Of a stretch of DNA of 64,000 bases, positions 8,029 through 16,773 are shown in pieces (positions within the stretch are counted from its first letter, which is position 1; each line of letters begins with the position of its first letter). The notes under the pieces are model-generated. The model worked only from the letters and a program-made list of their open reading frames with translations. It made no database searches and had not been told where the DNA came from. The DNA lies in NCBI GenBank assembly GCA_947053455.1, contig CAMRSV010000002.1, forward strand, positions 1 to 64,000. The letters run 5' to 3'. This DNA is from an uncultured Alphaproteobacteria bacterium (GTDB lineage Bacteria; Pseudomonadota; Alphaproteobacteria; Rs-D84). The translations under genes and the position numbers were made by a program.

Positions 8029-8766
8029 ATGAAAAAAACACTTATTTGGACGGGCAGCGTAATTGGCGCAGCCGCGGTATTGGCGCTGATATTCGGCGCA
8101 ATGGAACGCGACAACACACCACGCACGATTTCGGTGACGGGCGAATGCCTTACCACCGCGCCCAAGGACAGAACGGCAATCACCCTGCGCGTGACCACAC
8201 TGGATAAATCGGCGGCCGTGTCCATGAAATCTGCATCGAACAAAATCGCCGAAATTACAAATTATCTTAAAACACTGGATGTGAAAATGCAGACGACGGA
8301 TTTCAATTCGTACGAAAAGACCGAATGGGATAGAACGGCGCAAAAATCCGTACCACTGGGGATTGAAACTACAATCGCCGTAGAAGTATCGGCATCCAAC
8401 ATTGAAACGATTGAAAAAATACTGACCCGCTTTGCCGGACAACCGAATGTGTATTCTGAAAACCTGCGCATGTTTACCAGTACGGAAACATTAAAACCAA
8501 TAATGGAAGAATGTCTGGGTGCGGCCGTTGAAAACGCACGCAGCCGTGCAAACGCATTGGCGGCGGGCGACGGACGACGCGCCGGCAAAATGGTTGCTGC
8601 CGAATATGGCGCATCCGCCGCATCTGTTGCACGCCCGACGGCAAATTTCCTACGTAGTGCAAAAATGGCCGTGACCGAAGATGCCGTTGCATATTCCGCC
8701 GGTGGCATCGTGGCCCAGGACACGCAAATAACCGTCAACGTATCGGCCGTGTTTGAAATAAAATAA
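8029..8766 (+). CDS. SIMPL-domain (DUF541) periplasmic protein
   Basis: The 245-residue protein has an N-terminal membrane anchor or signal helix (residues 5-23) and then the SIMPL/DUF541 fold, recognised by R-T-I-S-V-T-G-E near residue 33 and the repeated alternating V-x-V strands through to the C-terminus. Such proteins (YggE/BP26-like) form periplasmic oligomers, sometimes linked to oxidative stress. A strong AAGGAG site lies 8 nt before the ATG, and trpS ends 23 nt upstream, so the two are probably cotranscribed. xerC starts 5 nt after its stop. Confidence 0.85.
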   Translation: MKKTLIWTGSVIGAAAVLALIFGAMERDNTPRTISVTGECLTTAPKDRTAITLRVTTLDKSAAVSMKSASNKIAEITNYLKTLDVKMQTTDFNSYEKTEWDRTAQKSVPLGIETTIAVEVSASNIETIEKILTRFAGQPNVYSENLRMFTSTETLKPIMEECLGAAVENARSRANALAAGDGRRAGKMVAAEYGASAASVARPTANFLRSAKMAVTEDAVAYSAGGIVAQDTQITVNVSAVFEIK

Positions 8767-8771
8767 TCCGC

Positions 8772-9707
8772 ATGTATGAAGCCGTCGCCGAGTTTATAAA
8801 TTATCTGACGCAGACCAAGAACTATTCTGCGCACACGGCGGCGGCATACAAACGCGATTTAGACGATTTTCTGCATTTTTATCAGGACTTTGCAGGCACA
8901 AACATAACAATCCGTGAAATTACACAGGCCGACACTGTATGCTTTCGCGCATGGATGGCGTCGCGCGCGCGGCGGGGTATGGTGCATAAATCAACCGCAC
9001 GCGCATTATCGTCATTGCGCGCATTTTACAGATTTTTGGATAAAGCCCACGGGATAAAAAATTCATCAATCGGGCTTATTTCATCGCCCAAGGTGCCGCG
9101 CAAATTATCCAAGGCGATTGAAACAATTGATGTTGAACACATGAACAACGCAGTGCGCGAATTAAACGCCGACAACCCAGAAATTGCGGCGCGCGATTGG
9201 GCGCTGATTATGTTGCTGTTCGGATGCGGCCTGCGAATATCCGAGGCGTTAAATCTGCGCAATCGTGATGTTCGGGGGCGCCCCGCGGCACTGCGCATAC
9301 TGGGCAAGGGAAACAAGGAACGCATGGTGCCGGTATTGGAACCCGTATATGATGCAATTGAAAAATATATGAATGTGCGCACCGGCGCGGTGGGCGCCGA
9401 CGATGAAATATTCCGCAGTGTGCGTGGATTGCCCATGTCACCACGAATGGCGGAAAAAGTTGTGGAAAAACTGCGCATTTATCTGCAATTGCCAGATTAT
9501 GTCACACCGCATGCATTGCGTCATACATTTGCAACGGCACTGCTGGCGGGCGGCGTTGATTTGCGTAGTCTGCAGGAATTGCTGGGGCATTCATCATTAT
9601 CCACGACACAATTGTACACCAAGGTTGACATGTCGGAAATAATGAAAATATACAACCATGCCCACCCGCGTGCGGAAAACAACGCAGATGCGGATACAGA
9701 ATCCTAA
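8772..9707 (+). CDS. xerC: Tyrosine recombinase XerC
   Basis: The 311-residue protein has an N-terminal SAM-like DNA-binding domain (residues 1-100) and a catalytic domain with R in G-C-G-L-R-I-S-E-A-L, H-A-L-R-H near 253, H in L-L-G-H-S-S near 277, and the nucleophile Y in T-Q-L-Y-T-K. XerC with XerD resolves chromosome dimers at dif. The GCGLRISEAL wording fits XerC better than XerD. It follows the SIMPL gene closely, so it is in the trpS operon. It is a housekeeping recombinase and not evidence of an island. Confidence 0.9.
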   Translation: MYEAVAEFINYLTQTKNYSAHTAAAYKRDLDDFLHFYQDFAGTNITIREITQADTVCFRAWMASRARRGMVHKSTARALSSLRAFYRFLDKAHGIKNSSIGLISSPKVPRKLSKAIETIDVEHMNNAVRELNADNPEIAARDWALIMLLFGCGLRISEALNLRNRDVRGRPAALRILGKGNKERMVPVLEPVYDAIEKYMNVRTGAVGADDEIFRSVRGLPMSPRMAEKVVEKLRIYLQLPDYVTPHALRHTFATALLAGGVDLRSLQELLGHSSLSTTQLYTKVDMSEIMKIYNHAHPRAENNADADTES

Positions 9708-9747
9708 ATAAATTTGCATCCACTAATTTTTATGATATAATGCACAA

Positions 9748-9915
9748 CGCAAAGGGAAACCGGCGCATGGGTATGATAACCCATCCAGTGTGTCTGAAAA
9801 GACATTAAATAAAACTCCATTGGTTGGAGGGTCGTGAATATATTGAATAAGCGACACTATCACTGGTAGTTATCATCCTCCAGCCGTTTGGTTTTTCCAA
9901 ACGGCGTTTGTTTAA
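9748..9915 (+). ncRNA. Pseudoknotted terminator-coupled RNA element B
   Basis: The promoter is TTGCAT (9714-9719), 16 nt, TATAAT (9736-9741). Hairpin ATGGGT/ACCCAT carries the loop ATGATAA, which pairs with TTATCAT, and CCAGTG pairs with CACTGG. GGTTGGAGG pairs with CCTCCAGCC. The conserved loop GAATATATTGAATAAG sits between GTCG and CGAC. The element ends in a strong hairpin CCGTTTGG/CCAAACGG at 9885-9905 with an imperfect T-tract. An extra pairing, ACTCCAT with ATGGAGT (9924-9930), could mask the ribosome binding site of the HTH gene that follows 31 nt later. Confidence 0.8.
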
Positions 9916-9935
9916 CCAAAAACATGGAGTGAAAA

Positions 9936-10262
9936 ATGGCTGCATTAACAATGAAGGCATGGCAAATCGGACAGGCATTAAAATATGCACGCAAGAGCAT
10001 ATCTATGCTGCACGATGATACGGCGCGTATGCTAAAAATAACACGCGAAGAACTAACATTATTTGAAAATGGCGAGGTTGAAATCCCAAAGCACATATTG
10101 GAAACGATATTTGCCCTGGGGCTGATGATGATGCACACACGCGCAATGCAGGTGGATTATCATCACATGGCGCGCCAATGGCGACATATGCATACCAAGG
10201 TGATTGACCTGCAGAAAAAGGTGCAAAAAATTGATAACACGCCAAATCCTGCGTTGCAGTAA
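9936..10262 (+). CDS. Small HTH (XRE-like) protein linked to RNA element B
   Basis: The 108-residue protein contains a five-helix XRE-type domain: IGQALKYARKSISML is followed by DTARMLKITREELTLFENGEVEIP. In this domain A-R-M-L-x-I-T-x-E-x-L-x-x-x-E-N-G matches the helix-turn-helix and the loop of lambda/434-like repressors. The remainder is a charged helix with possible coiled coil. It differs from the two shorter HTH paralogs at 5 and 57.7 kb but has the same setting, directly after a structured RNA with terminator. GGAG precedes the ATG. A role as a transcription regulator is inferred. Confidence 0.8.
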   Translation: MAALTMKAWQIGQALKYARKSISMLHDDTARMLKITREELTLFENGEVEIPKHILETIFALGLMMMHTRAMQVDYHHMARQWRHMHTKVIDLQKKVQKIDNTPNPALQ

Positions 10263-10267
10263 AAATA

Positions 10268-10290
10268 TCGCCCCATTCGGGGCGGTTTTT
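10268..10290 (+). terminator. Bidirectional terminator between HTH gene and rnj
   Basis: Hairpin CGCCCC/GGGGCG is flanked by TTTTT on the right and, on the other strand, by ATATTTTTA. Confidence 0.75.
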
Positions 10291-12127
10291 ATTTCAAAAT
10301 GAAATGTACACTATACTGCGGCTTTTTATCCGGCCCCAGCGCCGCGCGAACAACCTTGTTCGACGCGACCTGCACCGCACGGGTCAAATTATCACGGTCT
10401 TTGCGTTCAGATTTGGTTAGCGCATCTATTGCCTTGGTAATTTCAATCTGAATCTGACGCTTCATAAACCCGGTGTCGTCGGTTTCAAAGATACCGGCAC
10501 TGGACACCTCCGGCGTGCCTTTTAAGAATCCGCGCTTGTCCACGGGTAATGTTACAAACACAGCGCCGTTGGTCGCAATTTTCTTGCGGTTCTTGTACAC
10601 CTGGTCATTTGCGCTGCGTTCGGTTTCGCCCTCCATAACGACAAAACCAGTTTCGATTGTTTCACTAACATATGGTTCTGCGCCATCGCCCAGGGCAACC
10701 ATTTCACCGTTGTGAACAACCATCATGAATTTTGCACCGCCGCGTTCCATCGCCATTTTACCGTTCAACATTTCGTTGATATAATCGCCGTGCATCGGAA
10801 CGGACACCTGGGGGTGCACCATGTCATAAAAACGTTCCAATTCTGGGCGGCCGGCGTGCCCACTGGCATGCAAATGGTCTGTATCAAATATCGTGTGCGT
10901 TTTGATACCCATACGCGCCAGTTTATTATACAGGTACGAAACATCCTGTTCGCGTCCCGGGATAATGATAGAACTAAACAAAACCGTATCTGTCGGTTGC
11001 AGTTTCATTTCCTTTACATGACCGCGGCAAAGACGTGTCAACATTGCAAACTGTTCCCCTTGGGACCCGGTTAAGAATATTGCTTGCTTTTCTGCCGGTA
11101 AATCCTTTATTTCACTGAACAAATACACATCATCTTTGTTCAAGTAGCCCATTTCGATTCCCATTTCACGAAATTCCGGCAATCCAACATACGGTACCGG
11201 GTTCGGATTACTGCGCTCCTTTATCGCGGCGACGCGACCGGCGGCGTGGGCGGCCTCGGCAAACATTTTCATGCGTGCAATCGAACGTGAATAGCCCGTC
11301 ACAATAACGCGTCCCGGCGCATTTTTCATTAGTTCTGTAAAGGTATCACGAACCTCTATCTCGGTCGTTTGTTTTGATTGGCGCGATGCGGATGTTGAAT
11401 CACACATACAGGCCAATAATTTTGGGTCAGACCCTATTTCACGCAGACGCGCAAAGTCTGTCGGAATTTCAACCGGATTATCATCGTTGAATGTCCAGTC
11501 ACCCGTATGCAAAATCTTGCCAGCGGGCGTCTTGATGATTAACATCTGCGCCTCTGGGATTGAGTGCGTGACATGGAATGTTTCAACTTCAAACGGTGCC
11601 AAATCCAACGTGGCGCCATTATGGTCAAATTCAACAATGTCCTTTTTCGGATTAAAGTCCAATTCAATTCCACGGAATGTTTCGCGCAAAATCTTCGCCG
11701 GAAAACGCGTGCAATAAATCGGCTTTCTAAATTTCGGCCAAATATATTTTAGCGCCCCAATATGGTCTTCGTGACCGTGTGTTATTACAAAACCAACAAC
11801 ATCCTTCTTGCGCTTTTCCAACCATGTCGTATCGCAGTATTGAACGTCACCGGCGCCGATTTCCTCTTCTAAAAAGCCCATGCCGCAATCAACGACCAAA
11901 TATTTGCCCTTGTATTTATAGACATACATGTTCTGGCCGACATGTTCCAATCCGCCCAGCGCCATAAAATAAATCTTTTCATCGTTTTTATCACCCTCGT
12001 GGGCGGGCACATTGGCTATTTTTGTTGGCTTTTTCGGGGCTGTGCCATTTGCCTGTTTCTTTGGTGCGTCCGGCCGTGGTGCCGCCACAGACGCAGGCGC
12101 ATCTTTCTTTTCTCTAACTTTTACCAT
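10289..12127 (-). CDS. rnj: Ribonuclease J
   Basis: The 612-residue protein belongs to the metallo-beta-lactamase/beta-CASP RNases. After an unusual 50-residue Lys/Pro/Ala-rich N-terminal extension, the MBL motif H-G-H-E-D-H lies near residue 113, followed by H-T-G-D-W near 206 and the beta-CASP region. The C-terminal domain with H-A-S-G-H-A completes the site. It has 5'-to-3' exonuclease and endonuclease activity in RNA decay and rRNA maturation. A separate RNase E/G gene at 58.6 kb means that both decay systems are present. The ATG follows AAAGGATATGTAA. Confidence 0.93.
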   Translation of the reverse strand: MVKVREKKDAPASVAAPRPDAPKKQANGTAPKKPTKIANVPAHEGDKNDEKIYFMALGGLEHVGQNMYVYKYKGKYLVVDCGMGFLEEEIGAGDVQYCDTTWLEKRKKDVVGFVITHGHEDHIGALKYIWPKFRKPIYCTRFPAKILRETFRGIELDFNPKKDIVEFDHNGATLDLAPFEVETFHVTHSIPEAQMLIIKTPAGKILHTGDWTFNDDNPVEIPTDFARLREIGSDPKLLACMCDSTSASRQSKQTTEIEVRDTFTELMKNAPGRVIVTGYSRSIARMKMFAEAAHAAGRVAAIKERSNPNPVPYVGLPEFREMGIEMGYLNKDDVYLFSEIKDLPAEKQAIFLTGSQGEQFAMLTRLCRGHVKEMKLQPTDTVLFSSIIIPGREQDVSYLYNKLARMGIKTHTIFDTDHLHASGHAGRPELERFYDMVHPQVSVPMHGDYINEMLNGKMAMERGGAKFMMVVHNGEMVALGDGAEPYVSETIETGFVVMEGETERSANDQVYKNRKKIATNGAVFVTLPVDKRGFLKGTPEVSSAGIFETDDTGFMKRQIQIEITKAIDALTKSERKDRDNLTRAVQVASNKVVRAALGPDKKPQYSVHFILK

Positions 12128-12344
12128 TTACATATCCTTTGCTTATGGTTCAACATTTGCGCAGCCGCCAAATTCATTGCCAATAAAGAAAATTTCTTTA
12201 TTCGTAGTGAATCCGCGGCCACGCGGCAACGCCCCACAGGGTAAATTTTATTTTTAATACACTTGGGGACTTTATTTTGACGCAACGCGGCGTCTAAATT
12301 TACACATCACATTTAATGATACTATTTTATCGGCTAAATGCAAG

Positions 12345-12367
12345 AAAAAACGCCCCAAACTGGGGCG
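12345..12367 (-). terminator. Intrinsic terminator of the cold-shock gene
   Basis: On the minus strand CGCCCC / GGGGCG is followed by TTTTTTCTTG, 4 bases past the stop codon. Confidence 0.8.
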
Positions 12368-12371
12368 AATA

Positions 12372-12713
12372 TCATGATTTCTTCCAAAATGCGAATCCGC
12401 GGCGCGGTTTTTCTTCGCGCGACTTGCGATCCTGGGTTTCGCGGCGGCGTTCCGCACGACGTTCGTGGAAACGACGGGCTGATTCCTCGTCACGCTGAAT
12501 TAATTCCAATTCAACAACGGATAATTTATCGTTGCGTACCTCTTCTGTGAAAGAAACAATATCGTTTTCATTCAAAAATCTGATGCCGGCAGCCTTTAAC
12601 GCACTGGAATGAACAAATACATCATCCGTATTACCATTTTCGTTCGGCGCATCTGGTGTAATAAACCCGAAGCATTTCTTGCCATTGTACCATTTTACTT
12701 TTCCTTGACGCAT
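12372..12713 (-). CDS. Cold-shock domain protein with basic C-terminal tail
   Basis: Residues 1-70 form an S1-like cold-shock domain with RNP1 K-C-F-G-F-I (13-18) and RNP2 D-V-F-V-H-S (about 30-35). The remaining 43 residues are an Arg/Glu/Lys-rich tail (RRFHERRAERRRE and so on). A typical CspA is about 68 residues, so the tail is extra and may add RNA affinity. It should act as an RNA chaperone. The ATG has only a weak GGAC-type site. A leader of roughly 100 nt with a small GACGA/TCGTC hairpin lies upstream. Confidence 0.9.
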   Translation of the reverse strand: MRQGKVKWYNGKKCFGFITPDAPNENGNTDDVFVHSSALKAAGIRFLNENDIVSFTEEVRNDKLSVVELELIQRDEESARRFHERRAERRRETQDRKSREEKPRRGFAFWKKS

Positions 12714-12857
12714 AATCGTGTCCTTATGTTATGCTGGTTATGGTTCCGTGAAACATCCCGAAACCTGATTTAATTGTGACGAAATCGTCTCTCAAAAGCA
12801 AGCAAATAAGCGTGGCCGGCAATAGTTTGATTTCCTAGGAAAATCGCGGTTGCAAAC

Positions 12858-12886
12858 AAAAAAATACGCCGCATGGCGTATTTTTT
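12858..12886 (-). terminator. Intrinsic terminator of the lysS operon
   Basis: The hairpin ATACGCC / GGCGTAT is followed on the minus strand by seven T, directly after the stop of the RelA/SpoT-like gene. Confidence 0.85.
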
Positions 12887-12887
12887 A

Positions 12888-14291
12888 TCACTTTTTATAA
12901 TAGCGCTGAATTTCCTTCATTACAAAGTTAAACAACTTTCCCGCCATGTTATCGGCCGGAACCTGCCAGTCATTTTCGTTATAAGGCATCGCCGCCACCA
13001 GTATAAATTCGGTCATAAATCTAAATATCTCATACTTCTGGGCGGGCGTCAGTTTTGATGGCGCGTTTGTTATATCAAATATTTCGTTTTTTATCGCATC
13101 ATCAAGCTTGGCCATTATGCGTTCGACAACATTTGTTGGATAATGCATGGCGCATTTTTTCGGAAATCCGTCAAACATGCTGGTATTGCCGCCCTGGCTG
13201 TAGAGAATATTCCAGCCAACGCGTTCAAACAATTCCCCCAAACACCGGCAAACCATCAAGTTATATTCTTTCGTTCCAATATTGTGTATCGCCGCGACAT
13301 CAATATCACCCGGCGCTTCATTTTTGCCACGAACCGTTTCATATTTGGCATGCGTTTGCTTTTCAAATTCGAAAAACGTACGCACTTGGCATATGATTTC
13401 CATGGGGACAACCATATCTGCGGTGCCAATATTTATAACCAGTTTCGCATCACGATAATTACGCGGATTATCAATATTATAAAAATCATCGCGCACGGAC
13501 AAAATACGTTCCGGCATCATTTCACGCACCCGTTCGATAAAGGTGCGCGCTTGGGGCACCAAATCAAACAGGCATTTCACGCGCCACACATCCTGCAGGC
13601 GCATACGCGGCCGCTTTACCTTATCCAGGGCACGAACCAATTCAACTGCGATATTTTCATGTCCACGTCCAATAAGCGACAAAACCGTTTCAGACGGGGT
13701 TGATGTATATTTTTCATTCAGTTTTTTACGTATTTTGTTCGAAATCGCCTGGGCGGATGCCTCGCGGTCATGCGATGCGATTACACGATATACGGTATCG
13801 CAAACCTCGTCCACGTATTTCGAATAATATTTTCCTGTAATTTTATCCAGTGCCCTGTCCACTTTTTTCTGGGCACCGACAATTACCGTGACAATAGATG
13901 ACACAGCCAGGTTAATTTTATGACCGCGCCCGCTGGTAAAAAACTGATTACGCATCGGGTCCATATCCAAACGATGATTAACAATATATGGAAACAACGG
14001 ATTAATATCGACAATCGTCATTGCGTCACCAACCGCAGAATCGGTTGCATAATCATATTGACGCACCGACGATTTGGGCGCACCAAAGCACTTTCCCAGA
14101 AAGAAAAACACTTCACGCAGCCATTCCATACCATCGCGATAAAGTATCGACATGTACTTTGCGGCATCGTCATTAATACGGCCGGATGCACGCGCAGCCT
14201 CTATTGCGGCTAAATTTTTTTGGTCATTTTCGCGTGTTATATCAAATGCATAGTTTTCCGGCCACGGTCGTGGCATATATGTTTTGTTCAT
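12888..14291 (-). CDS. Divergent RelA/SpoT-like nucleotidyltransferase domain protein
   Basis: The 467-residue protein is not recognised as a whole. Its central part (about 235-340) follows the layout of the (p)ppGpp synthetase fold. The segment LQDVWRVKCLFDL stands in the position of the D-x-x-G-x-R motif. It is followed by N-Y-R-D-A-K-L-V-I-N where the family has Y-x-S-L-H, and then by E-I-I-C-Q-V-R-T with H-A-K-Y-E, matching E-I-Q-I-R-T and H-W-K-Y-K. No HD hydrolase or TGS domain is seen. It begins 13 nt after lysS ends and shares its terminator, so the two form an operon. Several catalytic residues are replaced, so activity is uncertain. Confidence 0.5.
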   Translation of the reverse strand: MNKTYMPRPWPENYAFDITRENDQKNLAAIEAARASGRINDDAAKYMSILYRDGMEWLREVFFFLGKCFGAPKSSVRQYDYATDSAVGDAMTIVDINPLFPYIVNHRLDMDPMRNQFFTSGRGHKINLAVSSIVTVIVGAQKKVDRALDKITGKYYSKYVDEVCDTVYRVIASHDREASAQAISNKIRKKLNEKYTSTPSETVLSLIGRGHENIAVELVRALDKVKRPRMRLQDVWRVKCLFDLVPQARTFIERVREMMPERILSVRDDFYNIDNPRNYRDAKLVINIGTADMVVPMEIICQVRTFFEFEKQTHAKYETVRGKNEAPGDIDVAAIHNIGTKEYNLMVCRCLGELFERVGWNILYSQGGNTSMFDGFPKKCAMHYPTNVVERIMAKLDDAIKNEIFDITNAPSKLTPAQKYEIFRFMTEFILVAAMPYNENDWQVPADNMAGKLFNFVMKEIQRYYKK

Positions 14292-14304
14292 GTCAAATCA
14301 TCCG

Positions 14305-15771
14305 TTATTTCATTATTGGGAATAATATAACGTCACGCAACGTCGGCGCATCCGCGATGATGGAAAAGAATCTGTCAATCCCCAGCCCCAGACCTGAAAT
14401 CGGCGGCATACCGTGTTCCATCGCCCGCAGAAAATCTTCGTCGACATCAAACGCTTCGTCGTCGCCGGCGGCTTTATTTTTCGCCTGCTCTTCAAATGCG
14501 GCACGTTGTACAATCGGGTCGACCAATTCTGAATATGCCTTTATCAATTCCGCCCCGCATACAATCAGCTGGAATATATCAATACGGCGGCTATCATTGT
14601 TATTACGCCGCGCCAACGGTATCAAATACGCCGGATAATTATGCACAATCGCGGGTTGTATGATTTGGTCGCGTATTTTGCGCTTGAACACATAATCGAC
14701 AATCGCGGGGACAGACTTTAACGGTTCTAGTTCATCGGCGCCGAACATACCCGCCGAAACCAATTGCGCCTTTAATGCATCGGTATCCTTGAATTCTAGA
14801 ATATCAACCCCCAGCAAATCATTCATGCGCGCGGTGTAATCGATTTCTTCGTACTTTGAAAAATCAAGTTTCTGACCTTGATACTCAATCTGCAGAGTGC
14901 CACGCAAATCCATGATAATTTTTTGAATCATGCGCCATGAAAAATCAATATTCATGTGATAATCCCAATATGCCGCATACCATTCCAGCATGGTAAATTC
15001 CTGCAGGTGCATGGCATCCATGCCTTCGTTGCGGAAATTCTTGCCCAGTTCATACACGCGGTCAAAGCCGGCGGCAATTGTCTGCTTTAAGAACAATTCC
15101 GGTGCAATTCGCAGATAAAAATCCGCATCCAACGCATTGTGATGGGTCACAAACGGGCGCGCGGCGGCACCACTGGCAACAACCTGCATGATGGGGGTTT
15201 CCACCTCTACAAAACCGTTATCGTTTAGATATTCACGTATCAGGCGCAGCATGCGGAAACGCATTTTCATTGTGCGGCGTGTGTCTTCGTTTGATATTAT
15301 ATCCAAATAACGCTGGCGATATCTGGTTTCCATATCGGTCAGGCCATGAAACTTTTCCGGCAACGGACGCAGTGCTTTTGATAAAATGTCATACTTTGCG
15401 ACCTTTACCGTTAGTTCGCCCGCCGTCGTGTGGTATATTTCACCATCAATTCCGATAAAGTCACCCAAATCGACATTGGATTTCATAAACTTATACTGTT
15501 CCTCGCCCAGTTCTTCGCGTGACATAGAAAACTGAATTTCGCCATCAATATCATATATGCGACCAAACATCAGTTTACCCAACCACCGCAATGCGGTCAC
15601 ACGACCCGCAATTTTGACATGCGCACCATCGGCCAATTCGCGTGCAGCCACAATCGTATGCGTGCGGTCAAATTTATCCTTCCATACGACACCGTCACGG
15701 GCGCGGATATTTTCCGCCTTTTGCAGGCGGGCTTCCAATTCATTGCTAGACAAGGTTGTGTTTTCAGACAT
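14305..15771 (-). CDS. lysS: Lysyl-tRNA synthetase, class II
   Basis: The 488-residue protein has an N-terminal OB-fold anticodon-binding domain (about 50-150) and a class II catalytic domain with motif 2 (F-R-N-E-G-M-D near 245) and motif 3 near the C-terminus (G-L-G-L-G-I-D-R). Length and order are normal. Many alphaproteobacteria use class I LysRS instead, so class II here is a lineage marker. AGGGGAAAG precedes the ATG at 15771. It is the first gene of a two-gene operon with the RelA/SpoT-like protein. A possible leader-peptide attenuator lies just upstream. Confidence 0.96.
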   Translation of the reverse strand: MSENTTLSSNELEARLQKAENIRARDGVVWKDKFDRTHTIVAARELADGAHVKIAGRVTALRWLGKLMFGRIYDIDGEIQFSMSREELGEEQYKFMKSNVDLGDFIGIDGEIYHTTAGELTVKVAKYDILSKALRPLPEKFHGLTDMETRYRQRYLDIISNEDTRRTMKMRFRMLRLIREYLNDNGFVEVETPIMQVVASGAAARPFVTHHNALDADFYLRIAPELFLKQTIAAGFDRVYELGKNFRNEGMDAMHLQEFTMLEWYAAYWDYHMNIDFSWRMIQKIIMDLRGTLQIEYQGQKLDFSKYEEIDYTARMNDLLGVDILEFKDTDALKAQLVSAGMFGADELEPLKSVPAIVDYVFKRKIRDQIIQPAIVHNYPAYLIPLARRNNNDSRRIDIFQLIVCGAELIKAYSELVDPIVQRAAFEEQAKNKAAGDDEAFDVDEDFLRAMEHGMPPISGLGLGIDRFFSIIADAPTLRDVILFPIMK

Positions 15772-15793
15772 TTTCTTTCCCCTGGTTTAATCT

Positions 15794-15938
15794 AAAAAAC
15801 GGACGCATAAAAAGTGCGTCCGTCATGAATTCTGATGGTCGCACATGCGTTTATAAAAATTTTTTCAAATTTAACATAAGCCTGTGTATTTACCTTTTAA
15901 GTCGGCTAATATTATGACGAAAAAATATAAAAAGTAAA
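15794..15938 (-). promoter_or_regulatory. lysS promoter and candidate transcription attenuator
   Basis: TTTACT (15938-15933) and TAATAT (15914-15909) predict a start near 15902. The leader encodes a short peptide with two consecutive lysine codons (15877-15851). It then contains ACGCATGTGCG (15850-15840), which can pair with CGCAC and ATGCGT inside a following terminator. That terminator is ACGGACGCA/TGCGTCCGT (15823-15799) with a T6 tract at 15799-15794, only 22 bases before the lysS ATG. This is the layout of classical amino-acid attenuators. Confidence 0.55.
15851..15877 (-). CDS. Candidate lysS leader peptide MLNLKKFL
   Basis: An 8-codon frame runs ATG-TTA-AAT-TTG-AAA-AAA-TTT-TTA-TAA, with an AGG motif just before the ATG. 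Stalling at the AAA-AAA pair would free the adjacent ACGCATGTGCG segment to block the terminator stem. Two Lys codons is fewer than in well-known leaders, and the frame is very short. Confidence 0.4.
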   Translation of the reverse strand: MLNLKKFL

Positions 15939-16023
15939 GGATTATTTATCGGACTATAATACTAATGATTATTCCACAGGAATTATTAAAATGCCCTTTG
16001 TCTTTTATAAGGAGTCAGAGCCC

Positions 16024-16773
16024 ATGACAAATCGGCATAAGAAAATAATATATATATGCGCCGCGGTCGCAGTTTTGGCGATAATAATATTTATCATAAC
16101 ACGTTATATTATATCGCAACGCCCGTTTGTATATGCGGGCACACTTGAAACAACCAAGGTAATTGTTTCCGCACGTGTTGCCAGCGATATTTCACACATC
16201 ACCGTATCCGAAGGTGACACTGTATCCACCGGCGACGTTATAGTGGAACTATCATGCGATACATACAAAATTTTGGCGCGCCAAATTGACAACGACTATA
16301 ACCGGGCGACAGCTCTGTTGGACAAAGGTCATCTGTCCCAGGCAGAATATGATATACTTGCCCGCAACAAACAGGACAATGACCTAAAACTGACCTGGTG
16401 CCAGGTTGCCGCCCCAATAGACGGAATGGTTACAAATAAATTCCGCGAAGTTGGTGAAATCGTCGCACCGGGCGCGGCCATGTTTTCAATTTCAAATCCG
16501 TATGATATATGGGCATATTTTTATGTGCCGTATGAAATGCTGCACAAACTTCGCGTCGGACAAATTGTTACCGGCACCCTGCCAGAGGCGCCCGACATGT
16601 CTTTCCCCGGACGTATTATAAAAATCAGCGAAGAAGCCGAATTTACCCCGAAAAATGTTCAAACACGCGAAGAAAGAACCCGCCTGGTCTATGGGATAAA
16701 AGTGCAATTTAAAAACCCGGATTTAATATTGAAATCCGGCATGACAATAGAGAGCACACTGCTTGATGAATAG
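16024..16773 (+). CDS. HlyD-type membrane fusion protein of an ABC exporter
   Basis: The start at 16024 follows AAGGAG; the in-frame ATG at 15991 does not. The 249-residue protein has an N-terminal transmembrane helix (about 8-28), then half of the biotinyl/lipoyl fold (A-G-T-L-E-T-T-K-V-I-V-S-A-R-V). A short helical segment follows, then the second lipoyl half with C-Q-V-A-A-P-I-D-G-M-V and a beta-barrel. The coiled-coil hairpin is only about 35 residues, shorter than in YbhG or EmrA. It bridges the inner-membrane pump to TolC. It heads a six-gene operon; a TATAAT box lies at about 15955. Confidence 0.88.
   Translation: MTNRHKKIIYICAAVAVLAIIIFIITRYIISQRPFVYAGTLETTKVIVSARVASDISHITVSEGDTVSTGDVIVELSCDTYKILARQIDNDYNRATALLDKGHLSQAEYDILARNKQDNDLKLTWCQVAAPIDGMVTNKFREVGEIVAPGAAMFSISNPYDIWAYFYVPYEMLHKLRVGQIVTGTLPEAPDMSFPGRIIKISEEAEFTPKNVQTREERTRLVYGIKVQFKNPDLILKSGMTIESTLLDE

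Noticed and set aside
8772..9707. Phage or island integrase
   Set aside because: Motifs, length and the trpS operon context fit housekeeping XerC. No island features are adjacent.
12185..12206. AATAAAGAAATTTTCTTTATT palindrome in the rnj leader as an operator
   Set aside because: It is AT-only and occurs once; there is no evidence beyond symmetry.
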